DNA of 64,000 nucleotides from Variovorax sp. S12S4 (GCF_023195515.1 NZ_JALPKR020000002.1:124001-188000), one strand, 5' to 3'. Numbered from the stretch's first letter, positions 1 to 8,905 are shown. Program-made: numbers and translations. Notes: generated by a model not told the origin, from the sequence alone.

Positions 1-17
1 TTGTTCGAGGAGTTTCG

Positions 18-1250
18 ATGCCCGCACCCTCCGCCGATCGCCGGCACGACATCGATGCGCTGCGTGCGCTGGCCTTCCTGCTCGTCATCCTGTACCACGT
101 GGCGATGTACTACGTGGCCGACTGGCCCTGGCACCTGAAGAGCCCGCATGCAGCCGAATGGCTGCAGTGGCCGATGCGCGTGCTCAACCTCTGGCGCATG
201 GACCTGGTGTTCCTGATCTCGGGCGTATCGCTGGGTTTTTTGAGCCGCAACCAGGGCACCTGGCAGTTGCTGCGCAGCCGCGGCGCCCGGTTACTGCTGC
301 CGCTGGTCTTCGGCATGGCGGTGATCGTGCCCTACCAGGCCTATGCCGAAGGCGTGGCCAGCGGACTGGTGGCGCCGGGCTTCGGCGCCTTCTTGCTGCG
401 CTACCTGCCCATGAACGACCCATGGCCCAAGCAGGCGTTCGCCGGCGCGGAGTTCGGCATTACCTGGAACCATCTTTGGTACCTGCCCTATCTGTTCACG
501 TACACGGCGCTCATCGCGCTGACGCTGCCGATATGGCGCTCGCGCGCGGGCCAGTGGATGCGCCGCAGCTTCAACGGGCTGCGCGGCTGGAAGCTGCTGT
601 GGCTGCCGGCGCTTCCTTTATTGCTCTGGACGATGCTGCTGGCCCGGCACTTTCCGCCGACGCACAACCTGATTCGCGACTTCTACCTGCACAGCATCTT
701 CTTCACCGTGTTTCTGTACGGCTACTGGATGGGCGCGGACACCGGCGTGTGGCGCGAGCTGGCGCGCGTGCGCCGCGTGTCGCTCGCGCTGGCCGCGGCG
801 GCGATTGCGGCTTTCATCGTGCTGCGGCTCGGCGCGAAGGGCCCGCCTTCGGGCGTGCTGATGGACACGCTGCGCATGCTCTACCTGTGGCTGGCGGTCG
901 CCACCATCCTTGGCCACGGCCACCGCTACCTGAACAGGCCCTGGCCGTGGCTGCGCTGGGCCAACGAGTCGGTGTACCCGTGGTACGTGCTGCACCAGAC
1001 GCTGATCATCGCGGGCATTGCGCTGCTGGCACCGCTCGCGCTGGGGCCGGTGCTGGAGCCGATGTTGCTGGTTGTGCTCACCATCGCCGGCTGCTGGCTG
1101 CTCACCGACGGTCTGATTCGCCGCTTCAACTGGCTGCGGCCGCTGTTCGGGCTCAAGCCCCGGAGCATCGGTGGCAACACGGAAATCACTTCGCCGGCGG
1201 AGCCTCTTCCACCGGAACCAGGATGGCGCTCCCGGTCGCCACGAGCTTGA
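18..1250 (+). CDS. Acyltransferase-3 family membrane protein (OpgC-like)
   Basis: Multi-pass inner-membrane acyltransferase of the acyltransferase-3 (OpgC/OafA) family, which transfers acyl groups to glucans or other envelope carbohydrates. The 410-residue protein opens with the family's first helix (RHDIDALRALAFLLVILYH, with the conserved Arg and His) and then shows about ten hydrophobic segments. A GAGGAG ribosome-binding site lies 5 bases before the ATG. The last 21 or so codons overlap the convergent thioesterase gene. Length and layout recall glucan succinyltransferase OpgC, but donor and acceptor cannot be read from the sequence, and no glucan synthase gene is in the window. Confidence 0.85.
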   Translation: MPAPSADRRHDIDALRALAFLLVILYHVAMYYVADWPWHLKSPHAAEWLQWPMRVLNLWRMDLVFLISGVSLGFLSRNQGTWQLLRSRGARLLLPLVFGMAVIVPYQAYAEGVASGLVAPGFGAFLLRYLPMNDPWPKQAFAGAEFGITWNHLWYLPYLFTYTALIALTLPIWRSRAGQWMRRSFNGLRGWKLLWLPALPLLLWTMLLARHFPPTHNLIRDFYLHSIFFTVFLYGYWMGADTGVWRELARVRRVSLALAAAAIAAFIVLRLGAKGPPSGVLMDTLRMLYLWLAVATILGHGHRYLNRPWPWLRWANESVYPWYVLHQTLIIAGIALLAPLALGPVLEPMLLVVLTIAGCWLLTDGLIRRFNWLRPLFGLKPRSIGGNTEITSPAEPLPPEPGWRSRSPRA

Positions 1251-1605
1251 GACTGTCGCCCTCGCCTTGGCCGTAGAGCTCGGCGGTGGTGAACACCTGC
1301 TTGCGGCCTGCCTTCACGACCTTGCCCCTCGCAATGAAGGCGCGGCCCAGCGCGGGCGAGAGGCAGTTCACCGAAAAGTGCGATGCCAGCACCCGTCCCG
1401 CCACGGTCGACGCCGCAAAGCCGCAGGCCGTGTCGAGCATTGCGCCGATGAGCCCCGCGTGCAGAAACCCGGAGTACTGGCCCATGTCCTCCTCGCGCCA
1501 TTCCATGCGCAGTTCGGCTTCGCCCCCGGCGGCGCGGGTCACTTCGAAACCCGCCCAGCGATTGAAGGCAGCGGTTTTGTTGATGGCCTGGATGGTGTCG
1601 AGCAT
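1186..1605 (-). CDS. PaaI-type hotdog-fold thioesterase
   Basis: Small (139 aa) hotdog-fold thioesterase of the PaaI/YbgC class, expected to hydrolyse acyl-CoA thioesters in the cytoplasm. The hotdog signature GFLHAGLIGAMLDTACGFAA around residues 46-65 carries the His and Asp typical of PaaI-like active sites. The gene converges on and overlaps the upstream acyltransferase by 65 bases. It stands alone with no pathway partner beside it, so the acyl group is unknown; general housekeeping or phenylacetyl-CoA-like substrates are both possible. Confidence 0.85.
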   Translation of the reverse strand: MLDTIQAINKTAAFNRWAGFEVTRAAGGEAELRMEWREEDMGQYSGFLHAGLIGAMLDTACGFAASTVAGRVLASHFSVNCLSPALGRAFIARGKVVKAGRKQVFTTAELYGQGEGDSLKLVATGSAILVPVEEAPPAK

Positions 1606-1818
1606 GGCGGTCTTTCAAAAAGAAAGGATGGAGCGTCGAAGACGATGAAAGATACGGAGAGCCACTCTACGAAGCGGCTCCGCCGGGCGCCGTCGCGCGG
1701 GAGACCCGCACCGCTTCGACAGTTGCCTTGGCGACAGCGCACTTTTTTTGCCGAGACTTAACCCCGGTTTGGAAGCCCCGCCGTATGAGTGAAGGAACGA
1801 TCCACTACCGAGGCTCCG

Positions 1819-3471
1819 ATGAAAGCAATCTCTTCTTCCTCCTTCTTCTTCCGTGCCGACCTGCGCGCCACCGTCATTGCCGCAGCCTGCCTGGTGCTCG
1901 GCACCGGCGCGTATGCACAGGCCGTGGCCACCGCGGCCGGCGCGGATGCGTCGCGCATCACGCAAGTCAAGGTGTACCCCGGCAGCGCAACGGTGGAGCG
2001 CGTGGCGCGGGTCGCGGCCGGCAGCCGATCGGTCACCTTTGCCTGCCTGCCCGCCGGGCTTGACGTGCAGAGCCTGCAGGTGTCGGCTGGCGCTTCGGTG
2101 CGCCTGGGCGAAACCTCGGTGCTCAATGAGCCGCGCGAACTCTCGGCACGTTGCGCGACCAGCGCGCTCGACGGCCGCATTCGCGACCTGGAGGACCAGA
2201 AGGCTGCGCTGCAGGCCGAGAGCGATGCACTCGGCCTGGTCACCGGCTATCTCAAGGGCCTCTCGGGCGGCAGCGAACCGGCCCAGGGCGCCCGCGCTCC
2301 GGTGGACGCGCGCAACCTTGCCGCGATGACCGATGCGATGCGCCGCACCGGGCAGGATTCGCTGCTGAAGCAGCACCAGATCCAGCGCAAGCAGACCGAC
2401 ATCGACCGCCAGCTCAACCCGCTCCTGGCCGAGCGCACGCGCACACAGGGCAACGGCACGCAGGTCGTGGCCGTAACCGTCACGCTGGCGGCCAGCGCAG
2501 ATACCGACGTGAAGCTCAGCTACCAGGTCAACGGCCCGGGCTGGACGCCCACCTACCGCGCGCTGCTCGACACCGCCACACGCAAGGTGCGCATCGAGCG
2601 CCAGGCGCTGGTGGCGCAGGCCACGGGCGAAGACTGGCGCGGCGTGAAGCTGGTGCTTTCCACCGGCCAGCCGCGCCGCGAAACCACGGGCCGCACGCCA
2701 AGCGCGTGGCGCATCGGCATCGAGCAACCGCAGCGTGCGCCCGCAAGCCCGGCCGTTGCCATGATGGCAGCGCCGGCACCCGCTGCATCGCTCGACCGCA
2801 AGCGCGCCATGGCTGAAGCTGCGGAGCCGCTTTTCGACGTGGCCGTGTTCGACAACAGCTTTTCCACCGAATTCGCGGTGCCGCAAAGCATCGACGTGCC
2901 GTCCAACGGCCAGCGCGTGACATTGGCGCTGGGCCAGCATGAAGACACGGCGAAGCTCGCGGCGCGCACCAGCCCGCGCGTGGACGCCAGCGCCTTCCTG
3001 GTCGCCGAACTCGCGCAACCCTCAGGTGTGTGGCCGGCTGGAGCACTGCAGCTGTACCGCGATGGCAACTTCGTCGGCAGCGGCCGATGGAATGCACCCA
3101 GCGATGCAAAGCTCACGCTCTCCTTCGGCCGCGACGAACTCGTGCGCGTGCAGGCCGAGCCCGAGCAAGACAGCCAGGGCACGGGCGGCTTTGTCGGTTC
3201 GCGCGCCGAGCGCAAGGTGCAGCGCGCCTATGTGGTGGAGAACCGCCACCGCACGCCCATTGCGGTGCAGGTGCTCGAGGCCGCGCCGGTTTCCGTCGAC
3301 GAGCAGGTGCGCGTGGCCGCGCAGTTCTCGCCGCAGCCGGGTGAGCTGGCCTGGAACAAGCAGCCGGGCCTGGCCATGTGGAGCTTCGACTTGGACGCCG
3401 GCAAGACCGCGCGCGTCGCGGCCGACTACACCATCAGCTACCCGAAGGACGCGCGCCTGCAGATGCGCTGA
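1819..3471 (+). CDS. Secreted DUF4139 (MuiA family) protein
   Basis: Exported protein of the DUF4139/mucoidy-inhibitor-A family, with an N-terminal DUF4140-like part followed by the C-terminal DUF4139 beta domain; no biochemical function is established. I start at the internal Met (MKAISSS...) because the next 30 or so residues form a Sec signal peptide ending AYAQA; the in-frame ATG at 1789 would add ten charged residues before it. That gives 550 aa. A helical stretch around residues 105-210 (EDQKAALQAESDALG onward) fits the coiled coil usual in this family. The C terminus has the typical sequence of alternating strands ending KTARVAADYTISYPKD. Confidence 0.82.
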   Translation: MKAISSSSFFFRADLRATVIAAACLVLGTGAYAQAVATAAGADASRITQVKVYPGSATVERVARVAAGSRSVTFACLPAGLDVQSLQVSAGASVRLGETSVLNEPRELSARCATSALDGRIRDLEDQKAALQAESDALGLVTGYLKGLSGGSEPAQGARAPVDARNLAAMTDAMRRTGQDSLLKQHQIQRKQTDIDRQLNPLLAERTRTQGNGTQVVAVTVTLAASADTDVKLSYQVNGPGWTPTYRALLDTATRKVRIERQALVAQATGEDWRGVKLVLSTGQPRRETTGRTPSAWRIGIEQPQRAPASPAVAMMAAPAPAASLDRKRAMAEAAEPLFDVAVFDNSFSTEFAVPQSIDVPSNGQRVTLALGQHEDTAKLAARTSPRVDASAFLVAELAQPSGVWPAGALQLYRDGNFVGSGRWNAPSDAKLTLSFGRDELVRVQAEPEQDSQGTGGFVGSRAERKVQRAYVVENRHRTPIAVQVLEAAPVSVDEQVRVAAQFSPQPGELAWNKQPGLAMWSFDLDAGKTARVAADYTISYPKDARLQMR

Positions 3472-3486
3472 GCGAGCGCGACGTGT

Positions 3487-4458
3487 TCAGCGCGGCTCGG
3501 GCGCCTGGCCTTCCGAAGGCTCGGCGCCCGGCTTGCGCTTCTTGCCGCGTGCGGCTTTCTTGGCCGCGCGCTCGGCATCGATACGCTGGCCCTCTGCCAG
3601 CCACTGCAAGAACTCTTCAGGCGTCTCGAGCGTGATGCGCCCGAGGTTGCCGGCGCGAAACTCGTGCATGACGATTTCCGCGGCCTTTTGCAGGTTGACG
3701 CGGCCCTTGCCCAGCAGCGCGCCGCGCTTGCGGCCGATGGCGTCGAGCAGCTCTTCGTCCTTCATGGCGGCAATGGCGGCGGCATCATGCTCCGCCAGCT
3801 TGAAGCGCGCGGTAATGCCCTCCGCATAGTTCGCCTTGAGGTAGTTGAGCAACTCCAGCGCCACTTCTTCCTCGTCGAAGGCATTGCGTCCCACGGCGCC
3901 GCTGGCCGCCAGGTTGTAGCCGCTCTTGGGCACCACGATGCGCGGCCACAGCATGCCGGGCGTGTCCCACAGGTAGAAGTCGTCGGCCAGCGTGATGCGC
4001 TGCTCCAGCTTGGTAATGCCGGCCTCGTCGCCGGTCTTGGCCTTGCGGCTGCCGGTCAGCGTGTTGATGAGGGTCGACTTGCCCACGTTGGGAATGCCGC
4101 AGATCAGCACGCGCATCGGCTTGGCCATGCCGCCGCGGTTGGGCGAAAGCTCGTGGCAGGCACGCACGATGGCCTGCGCCGGCGTCGTCTGGCTCGCGTC
4201 GAGTGCAATGGCGCGCGTGGCCGGCAGCGCGTTGTAGTGCGCGAGCCAGAGCGCGGTGCGCGCGGGGTCGGCCAGGTCCTGCTTGTTGAGCACCTTCAGC
4301 GAGGGACGCCCGGCCGTGAGTTCGGCCAGCATCGGGTTGGCGCTGGAGCCCGGCAGCCGCGCGTCGAGCAGCTCGATGACCACGTCGATGTCCTTCACCC
4401 GCTCGGTGATGGCCTTCTGGGTCGTGTACATGTGCCCGGGGAACCACTGGATCGCCAT
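3487..4458 (-). CDS. ylqF: Ribosome biogenesis GTPase YlqF/RbgA
   Basis: Circularly permuted GTPase that acts in late assembly of the large ribosomal subunit. G motifs occur in the permuted order expected for YlqF/RbgA: NKQD (G4, residues 58-61) precedes the P-loop GIPNVGKST (121-129), followed by DTPG (165-168). The protein has 323 residues, somewhat longer than Bacillus RbgA, with a basic tail (KKAARGKKRKPGAEP). It is convergent with the MuiA-like gene (15 bases apart) and divergent from the secreted BamE-like gene, and is probably monocistronic. Confidence 0.93.
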   Translation of the reverse strand: MAIQWFPGHMYTTQKAITERVKDIDVVIELLDARLPGSSANPMLAELTAGRPSLKVLNKQDLADPARTALWLAHYNALPATRAIALDASQTTPAQAIVRACHELSPNRGGMAKPMRVLICGIPNVGKSTLINTLTGSRKAKTGDEAGITKLEQRITLADDFYLWDTPGMLWPRIVVPKSGYNLAASGAVGRNAFDEEEVALELLNYLKANYAEGITARFKLAEHDAAAIAAMKDEELLDAIGRKRGALLGKGRVNLQKAAEIVMHEFRAGNLGRITLETPEEFLQWLAEGQRIDAERAAKKAARGKKRKPGAEPSEGQAPEPR

Positions 4459-4665
4459 CGATGGATGCTCTTTCTTTCGCTCTGTCTGGGAGGGGCAGGC
4501 CTGAAGGCCGGGTGCGCATTGTCGACGGGGAACGTGCGGCAGATCACACCGCTACGTTTTCCATAGCTGCAGGCGGCCATTTTGCCTGCGCTGCGGCGCG
4601 GCGCGCCCCTAGAATCCGCGCGCTGCACCCGCAGCCGCTTTCAAATAATCATCCGAGGGAAATCC

Positions 4666-5274
4666 ATGCTCAAGCGCCTTGCCGCTGCCGCCCTGCTGGC
4701 AGCCACCGTTGGTTCCGCGACAGTCGCAACAGTTGCCCATGCCCAGCGCCCCACGCCGCCGCAGGGCCCGATGATCGACGGCTACCTGTGCTGCAACATG
4801 CGCACCTATGGCAGCTCCATCAGCGACATCAACTATGACGAGCAAGGCACCAGCATCGTGGCCGTGGGCACGCCGGCCCGCATCACGGCCTACGACATGC
4901 GCTGGTTCAGCGCCGACCTGGCCGGCAAGCCGCAGCGCATCAAGAACGACTACAGCCGCAACATCACGCTGGTCGACTTTGCCAAGCGTTACGTGGTGAC
5001 CGAAGACCCCAGGCAGAAGATGGCGGCCTTTCCGCCCGCGATCCGCAATGCCATTCTTGCCGTGAAGGTGATGCCCGGCATGACGCGCGAGCAGGTGCTG
5101 ATGGCCATCGGCTACCCCGTTGCCGCCGAGAACCCCAGCCTCGACGCACCCATGTGGCGCTACTGGCGCGACAGCTGGTCCGAGTACCAGGTCAACTTCG
5201 ACGAGAAGGGCCTGGTCAAGTCGGTGGTGGGCGACCCGGTGGCGCTCAGCCGCGTGTTGGCACCAACACCTTAG
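4666..5274 (+). CDS. Secreted protein with BamE/SmpA-like domain
   Basis: Periplasmic protein of 202 residues with a Sec signal peptide (MLKRLAAAALLAATVGS... ending AHAQ) and no lipobox. Residues about 140-195 (VMPGMTREQVLMAIGYP ... VNFDEKGLVKSV) have the shape of the BamE/SmpA/OmlA fold: a helix beginning GMTREQV, a Gly-Pro turn, then strands with YQVNFDEKG. The Met chosen is preceded by GAGGGA and begins the signal peptide; the longer reading frame upstream has no such features. Function is unknown; an envelope-assembly role is inferred from the fold only. Confidence 0.7.
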   Translation: MLKRLAAAALLAATVGSATVATVAHAQRPTPPQGPMIDGYLCCNMRTYGSSISDINYDEQGTSIVAVGTPARITAYDMRWFSADLAGKPQRIKNDYSRNITLVDFAKRYVVTEDPRQKMAAFPPAIRNAILAVKVMPGMTREQVLMAIGYPVAAENPSLDAPMWRYWRDSWSEYQVNFDEKGLVKSVVGDPVALSRVLAPTP

Positions 5275-5334
5275 TTCGCGTTGGCGCGCGTCTCGGCGAG
5301 ACACGTGCAATCCACTAGATGTTTTGCATTGCGG

Positions 5335-5350
5335 GGGGCGGTTCCGCCCC
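5335..5350 (+). terminator. Candidate GC hairpin after the BamE-like gene
   Basis: GGGGCG (5335-5340), loop GTTC, CGCCCC (5345-5350) form a compact perfect hairpin 60 bases after the stop codon. Only TATCATTT follows, not a T tract, so intrinsic termination is doubtful. Confidence 0.35.
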
Positions 5351-5417
5351 TATCATTTGACTGAACGCGGCGCATCGGCGCGTCGGTCGAATTGAAACTT
5401 TTGATGGAGTTACCGCG

Positions 5418-5846
5418 ATGAAACCCGTCTCCGAACTGCTCAAGCGCCACGACTCCGCGGCCTGGCGCACCTCGCCGGACGCCAGCGTGTTCGATGCGCT
5501 GGCCACGCTGGCGCATTTCGAAGTGGGCGCGCTCATGGTGATGGACGGCGAGAAGCTGGTGGGCTTTCTCTCCGAGCGCGACTACACCCGCAAGGTGGCG
5601 CTGCAGGGCAAGAACTCCAAGGAGATGAAGGTCTCGGAGATCATGACGCCCGACGTGATGACCGTGACCCCGCAAACCCGCACGCGCGCCTGCATGGCGC
5701 TCATGAGCCAGCGCAAGTTCCGCCACCTGCCGGTGGTCGACGGCGACAAGGTGGTGGGAATGATCTCAATCCAGGACTTGATGGACGACATCATTGCCGA
5801 CCACGAAGTGACCATCGCGCAGCTCACGACCTATATCCAGAGTTGA
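5418..5846 (+). CDS. Tandem CBS-domain protein
   Basis: Soluble 142-residue protein made of two CBS modules, which as a pair bind adenosyl nucleotides. The first module covers about residues 10-65 (SVFDALATLAHFEVGALMVMDGEKLVGFLSERDY), the second about 77-135 (IMTPDVMTVTPQTRTRACMALM... VVDGDKVVGMISIQDLMDDII). There is no catalytic domain, as in stand-alone CBS proteins that act as energy sensors or modulators of partner enzymes. GGAGT lies upstream of the ATG. It sits ahead of the HPF-like gene with a 97-base gap. Confidence 0.9.
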   Translation: MKPVSELLKRHDSAAWRTSPDASVFDALATLAHFEVGALMVMDGEKLVGFLSERDYTRKVALQGKNSKEMKVSEIMTPDVMTVTPQTRTRACMALMSQRKFRHLPVVDGDKVVGMISIQDLMDDIIADHEVTIAQLTTYIQS

Positions 5847-5943
5847 TCCCATGCCTGCCCCAAGGTGGGGAACACGCCTACGCGCGCCCGGCCTGTTTAG
5901 GGCGCACAGTAGGGGCTCGTTCATCCATCAGCAGGAACACGGC

Positions 5944-6303
5944 ATGCAGATTCAGGTCAACACGAGCAACGGTGTCAACAACAAGGACGCGCTGGAGCGC
6001 TGGGCCGATACGGAAATCAAGCAACAGCTGAACCGTTTTGTCGAAGATGTGACGCGCGTCGAAGTCCATCTGAGCGACGAGAACCACGACAAGGCCGGTG
6101 CGGGCAACAAGTGCTGCGTGATGGAAGCACGGCTTGCGCACCACCAGCCGCTGGCCGTGACGCAATACGCCACCACCCTGGACGAAGCCTTCAGGGGCGC
6201 GGCCGAAAAGCTCAAGCGCCTGCTCGACAACACGCTGGGCCGGTTGAACAACCACCGCGACCGCGACTCCATCCGCAAGGACGCGGGCTTTATCGCGGAA
6301 TAG
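5944..6303 (+). CDS. HPF/RaiA-family ribosome-associated protein
   Basis: Short (119 aa) member of the hibernation-promoting factor/RaiA family, which binds the 30S decoding region under stress. The order of elements fits: MQIQVNTSNGV first strand, helix ALERWADTEIKQQLNRF, strands VTRVEVHLSDEN and CCVMEARLAHHQPLAVTQ, and the basic second helix EAFRGAAEKLKRLLDN. The Met at 5944 gives a start on the first strand; an upstream in-frame ATG at 5851 would add 31 unrelated residues. It lacks the C-terminal dimerisation domain of long HPF. Confidence 0.82.
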   Translation: MQIQVNTSNGVNNKDALERWADTEIKQQLNRFVEDVTRVEVHLSDENHDKAGAGNKCCVMEARLAHHQPLAVTQYATTLDEAFRGAAEKLKRLLDNTLGRLNNHRDRDSIRKDAGFIAE

Positions 6304-6322
6304 CTCCGGCAAGCGCCTGCGC

Positions 6323-6778
6323 TTACCGCCGGGCGCGGGGCTTCCGCGCGGGAGCCTTGGGGCCGGGTGTCTCGACCGGAATCAACGGCGGGCGGTGGCC
6401 GGTCTGCATCCACTCGTCGTAGAAGTCGATCTTGCGGTCGACCAGCGACAAGGCGCGCTTCCACTCGGCAATGGTTTCGGTCACGCGCGCGCGGTGCGCC
6501 GCGAGCAGGTCGCGCCGCTGCGGCAGCGTGGTCTTGCCCTGCAGCGCGAGCGCGGTGTACTCCCGCATCTCGGCAATGCTCATGCCGGTGCGGCGCAGCC
6601 GGTCCATCAGATCGAGCCAGCCCACGTGCAGTTCGCCGTAGAGGCGCCGGCCGCCCTCGTCGCGCGAAACGCCGGGCACGAGGCCTTGCGCCTCGTACCA
6701 GCGAATGGCGTGCACCGTGCGGCCGGTGCGCGTGGCAAGCTCGCCGATGTGGAACGGGGTGCCGCCGTCAGCCGGCAT
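6323..6778 (-). CDS. MerR-family transcriptional regulator
   Basis: DNA-binding regulator of 151 residues. The N-terminal winged helix-turn-helix is clear (FHIGELATRTGRTVHAIRWY, then LVPGVSRDEGGRRLYG), followed by the long dimerisation helix and the basic end PKAPARKPRARR. It contains no cysteine, so it is not a metal or redox sensor of the CueR/SoxR kind. Its start overlaps the end of the NTF2-like gene by 11 bases, so the two are co-transcribed and probably translationally coupled. The promoter at 7242-7272 ahead of the pair has MerR-type architecture, pointing to autoregulation. Confidence 0.88.
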   Translation of the reverse strand: MPADGGTPFHIGELATRTGRTVHAIRWYEAQGLVPGVSRDEGGRRLYGELHVGWLDLMDRLRRTGMSIAEMREYTALALQGKTTLPQRRDLLAAHRARVTETIAEWKRALSLVDRKIDFYDEWMQTGHRPPLIPVETPGPKAPARKPRARR

Positions 6779-7193
6779 GGGCGGCGGCGGACGGCGCCTG
6801 CAGCGCCTCCTGCACCAGTGCGGTGTCGAAGTACTCGGTCAGCTCTTTCACCTTGCCTCCTTCGAGTCGATAGACGTAGCAATAGCGGTTGTTGTAGCGC
6901 TTGCCGGCCTTGGTGGGCACGTCGCCGCTGAACAGCACCACCACCCGGTCGCCTTCGGCAATGATGCGCTCGGTCTTGCTCCGGTAAGGGCCCGCGAACT
7001 GCGCGAACAGCGGCTTGATCAGCTCTTCGCGGATGGCCGCCTTGCCCGCATAGGTGCGCGACCATGGCGTGGTGCCTTCGAGCGTCCAGGCGGCGTCGTC
7101 GGCCAGGCTGTCGATGAAGAGCTGGCCGTTGCCCTCGTCCAGCGCGGCATGGATGCGCTGCACCAGCGCCTTGTTGTCTGTCGTCGTGTTCAT
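6768..7193 (-). CDS. NTF2-like (SnoaL/ketosteroid isomerase fold) protein
   Basis: Cytoplasmic protein of 141 residues with the NTF2-like cone fold: helices NKALVQRIHAALDEGNGQLF, then AWTLEGTTPWSRTYAGKAAIREEL, strands ERIIAEGDRVVVLFSGDV and RYNNRYCYVYRLEGGKVKELTEYFDT. Members isomerise steroids, cyclise polyketides or only bind small hydrophobic ligands. I start at 7193, which has AAGAGGAAA upstream; the ATG at 7262 lies inside the predicted promoter. As first gene of an operon with a MerR regulator it may handle that regulator's effector (inference). Confidence 0.82.
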   Translation of the reverse strand: MNTTTDNKALVQRIHAALDEGNGQLFIDSLADDAAWTLEGTTPWSRTYAGKAAIREELIKPLFAQFAGPYRSKTERIIAEGDRVVVLFSGDVPTKAGKRYNNRYCYVYRLEGGKVKELTEYFDTALVQEALQAPSAAAHAG

Positions 7194-7241
7194 GGCTGCA
7201 TTTCCTCTTGGAATGAATGAACCGGATGTCCCGGTGAATTC

Positions 7242-7272
7242 ATTGGAAATGCTCGAGTGCACTCTAGGTCAA
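7242..7272 (-). promoter_or_regulatory. MerR-type promoter/operator of the NTF2-merR operon
   Basis: Read on the minus strand: -35 TTGACC (7272-7267), a 19-base spacer holding the dyad CTAGAGTGCACTCGAG (7267-7252; core GAGTGCACTC perfect), then -10 TCCAAT (7247-7242). An overlong 19-base spacer with a central dyad is the hallmark of MerR-activated promoters. Transcription would start about 40 bases before the NTF2-like ATG at 7193. Confidence 0.72.
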
Positions 7273-7291
7273 GCGCCGTGAACAGGTTGCG

Positions 7292-8215
7292 TCAGCCCTT
7301 GCCCGCGTTGGCCATGGCCTTGCCCACTTCGTTGCTGCCCTGGGCCGAACCGCTCTGGGGCACGATCTCGCCCTCGCGCGAGGTCACCTCGGCAAGCCGC
7401 GCGGCCAGTTGCTCGGGCGTGTCCGCGCCGATGCCCAGCCAGGCGCCCTGCGTAAGGGTGATGTGCGCGGCCTCGAAGGTGCCTGCGCCAGCGCAAAGAA
7501 TGGTGCGGTTCGGCGCGTCGGCGGAGGCCAGCACCAGCATGGCGGGCACCACCGCCTCGGGCTTGAGGGCTTCGAGCACTTCCTTCGGCATCAGGCCCTC
7601 GGTCATCCGCGTGGCCGCGGTGGGCGCCAGGCAATTGACGCGGATGTCGTTCTTGGCGCCTTCGATGCTCAGCGTTTGCATGAGCCCCACCAGCGCGAGC
7701 TTGGCGGCGCCGTAGTTGCTCTGGCCGAAGTTGCCGTAGAGCCCGGAAGACGAGGTGGTCATCACGATGCGGCCGTATTTCTGCTCGTTCATGAGCGCCC
7801 AGACGGCCTTGGTGCAGTTCACCGCGCCCATCAGGTGCACGTCGACCACCAGCTTGAAGTCGGCAAGGTCCATCTTGGCAAAGCTCTTGTCGCGCAGGAT
7901 GCCGGCGTTGTTGACCAGGATGTCGACCCGGCCCCAGGCATCGACGGCCTGCTGCACCATCGCCTGCACCGCCTCGAAGTCGGTCACCGAGGCGCCGTTG
8001 GCCATGGCCTCGCCGCCCGCGGCCTTGATCTCGTCCACCACGGCTTGCGCGGCGCTCACCGAGCCGCCGGAACCGTCCGCCGCGCCGCCCAGGTCGTTGA
8101 CCAGCACCTTGGCCCCGCGCGCCGCCAGGGCCAGCGCATGCTGCCGGCCGAGGCCGCCGCCCGCGCCGGTCACGATGGCCACTCGGCCCTTGAAGTCGAT
8201 GGTGCTTTGGGTCAT
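7292..8215 (-). CDS. SDR oxidoreductase, 3-hydroxyacyl-CoA dehydrogenase-like
   Basis: NAD(P)-dependent short-chain dehydrogenase of 307 residues. Visible motifs are the cofactor loop TGAGGGLG (16-23), NNAG (102-105), the Ser of TTSSSG and the YxxxK pair Y168/K172. The stretch DLGGAADGSGGS after the second strand matches the (R)-specific hydroxyacyl-CoA dehydrogenase unit of peroxisomal multifunctional enzyme 2-like proteins, and the C-terminal extension after residue 250 is also typical of that group. A role in fatty acid or aromatic acyl-CoA beta-oxidation is likely. It lies upstream of the NTF2-merR operon on the same strand but is separated by that operon's promoter. Confidence 0.85.
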   Translation of the reverse strand: MTQSTIDFKGRVAIVTGAGGGLGRQHALALAARGAKVLVNDLGGAADGSGGSVSAAQAVVDEIKAAGGEAMANGASVTDFEAVQAMVQQAVDAWGRVDILVNNAGILRDKSFAKMDLADFKLVVDVHLMGAVNCTKAVWALMNEQKYGRIVMTTSSSGLYGNFGQSNYGAAKLALVGLMQTLSIEGAKNDIRVNCLAPTAATRMTEGLMPKEVLEALKPEAVVPAMLVLASADAPNRTILCAGAGTFEAAHITLTQGAWLGIGADTPEQLAARLAEVTSREGEIVPQSGSAQGSNEVGKAMANAGKG

Positions 8216-8333
8216 CTCTTGCTCTCTTGCTTTCTTTCCGTGGGGAATGGGGGTGTAGCCGATGGCCGCCGCTGGCGGCCGCGTGGCGTTTTACCCTAGA
8301 AAAGCACGCCGGCGCGAGCGGCCGCGTGCGCGC

Positions 8334-8714
8334 TCAGTCACGCGCGTGACGCAGCGTTTCGCAGTAGGCCACCAACTGGTCGAGCTCGGCCGATTTGTCG
8401 AAGAAGGCATCGGCGCCCAGTTGGGCGGAGCGCTGGCGCATGTCGGAGGTGGCGTAGTTGCTCAGCACCACGACTTTCTGGCCGGCCATGCGGTCGCGGC
8501 AGGCCCTCACCACGCCGAGGCCGTTGCCGCGCTCCAGGAAAAGATCGACGATGGTCAGGTCCCACTCGTTGCGATGCTGGCGCAGCCAGCGCACCGCCTC
8601 TTCCTCGCTGCTGGCGCAGGCCACCACGTCCGCATCGGCCACGTCGTGCAGAAAGCCGACGAGGTTTTCACGGATGAGGGCGCTGTCCTCGACAAGATAG
8701 GCCTTGAAGCTCAT
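8334..8714 (-). CDS. Stand-alone response regulator receiver protein
   Basis: CheY-like receiver domain of 126 residues without an output domain. The acidic pair E9/D10, phosphoacceptor D57 (LTIVDLFLERGNG), the Ser of VVVLSNYA and the Lys of FFDKSAEL are all in place. The Met at 8714 begins the first strand (MSFKAYLVEDSAL); an upstream frame to 8828 is an arginine-rich non-domain. No histidine kinase is nearby, so the partner is encoded elsewhere. It may signal by protein contact. Confidence 0.87.
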   Translation of the reverse strand: MSFKAYLVEDSALIRENLVGFLHDVADADVVACASSEEEAVRWLRQHRNEWDLTIVDLFLERGNGLGVVRACRDRMAGQKVVVLSNYATSDMRQRSAQLGADAFFDKSAELDQLVAYCETLRHARD

Positions 8715-8905
8715 GCCGGGATCTCCGGCCGAGCCACGGGCCGGAATACGAATCTGTTGCTGCTTGCGGGGTGCATGCTGCCCATGGTCTCCGGCGCGGC
8801 GGCGCGCGCGGTGAGTCATGCAGGCCAATGCCTGTAGGCCATAGGCGCCCGCGCCTGTCGTCAGGCGGGCTGCACCCTGGTGAGACGCGTAGGACAGCCA
8901 GCCGG

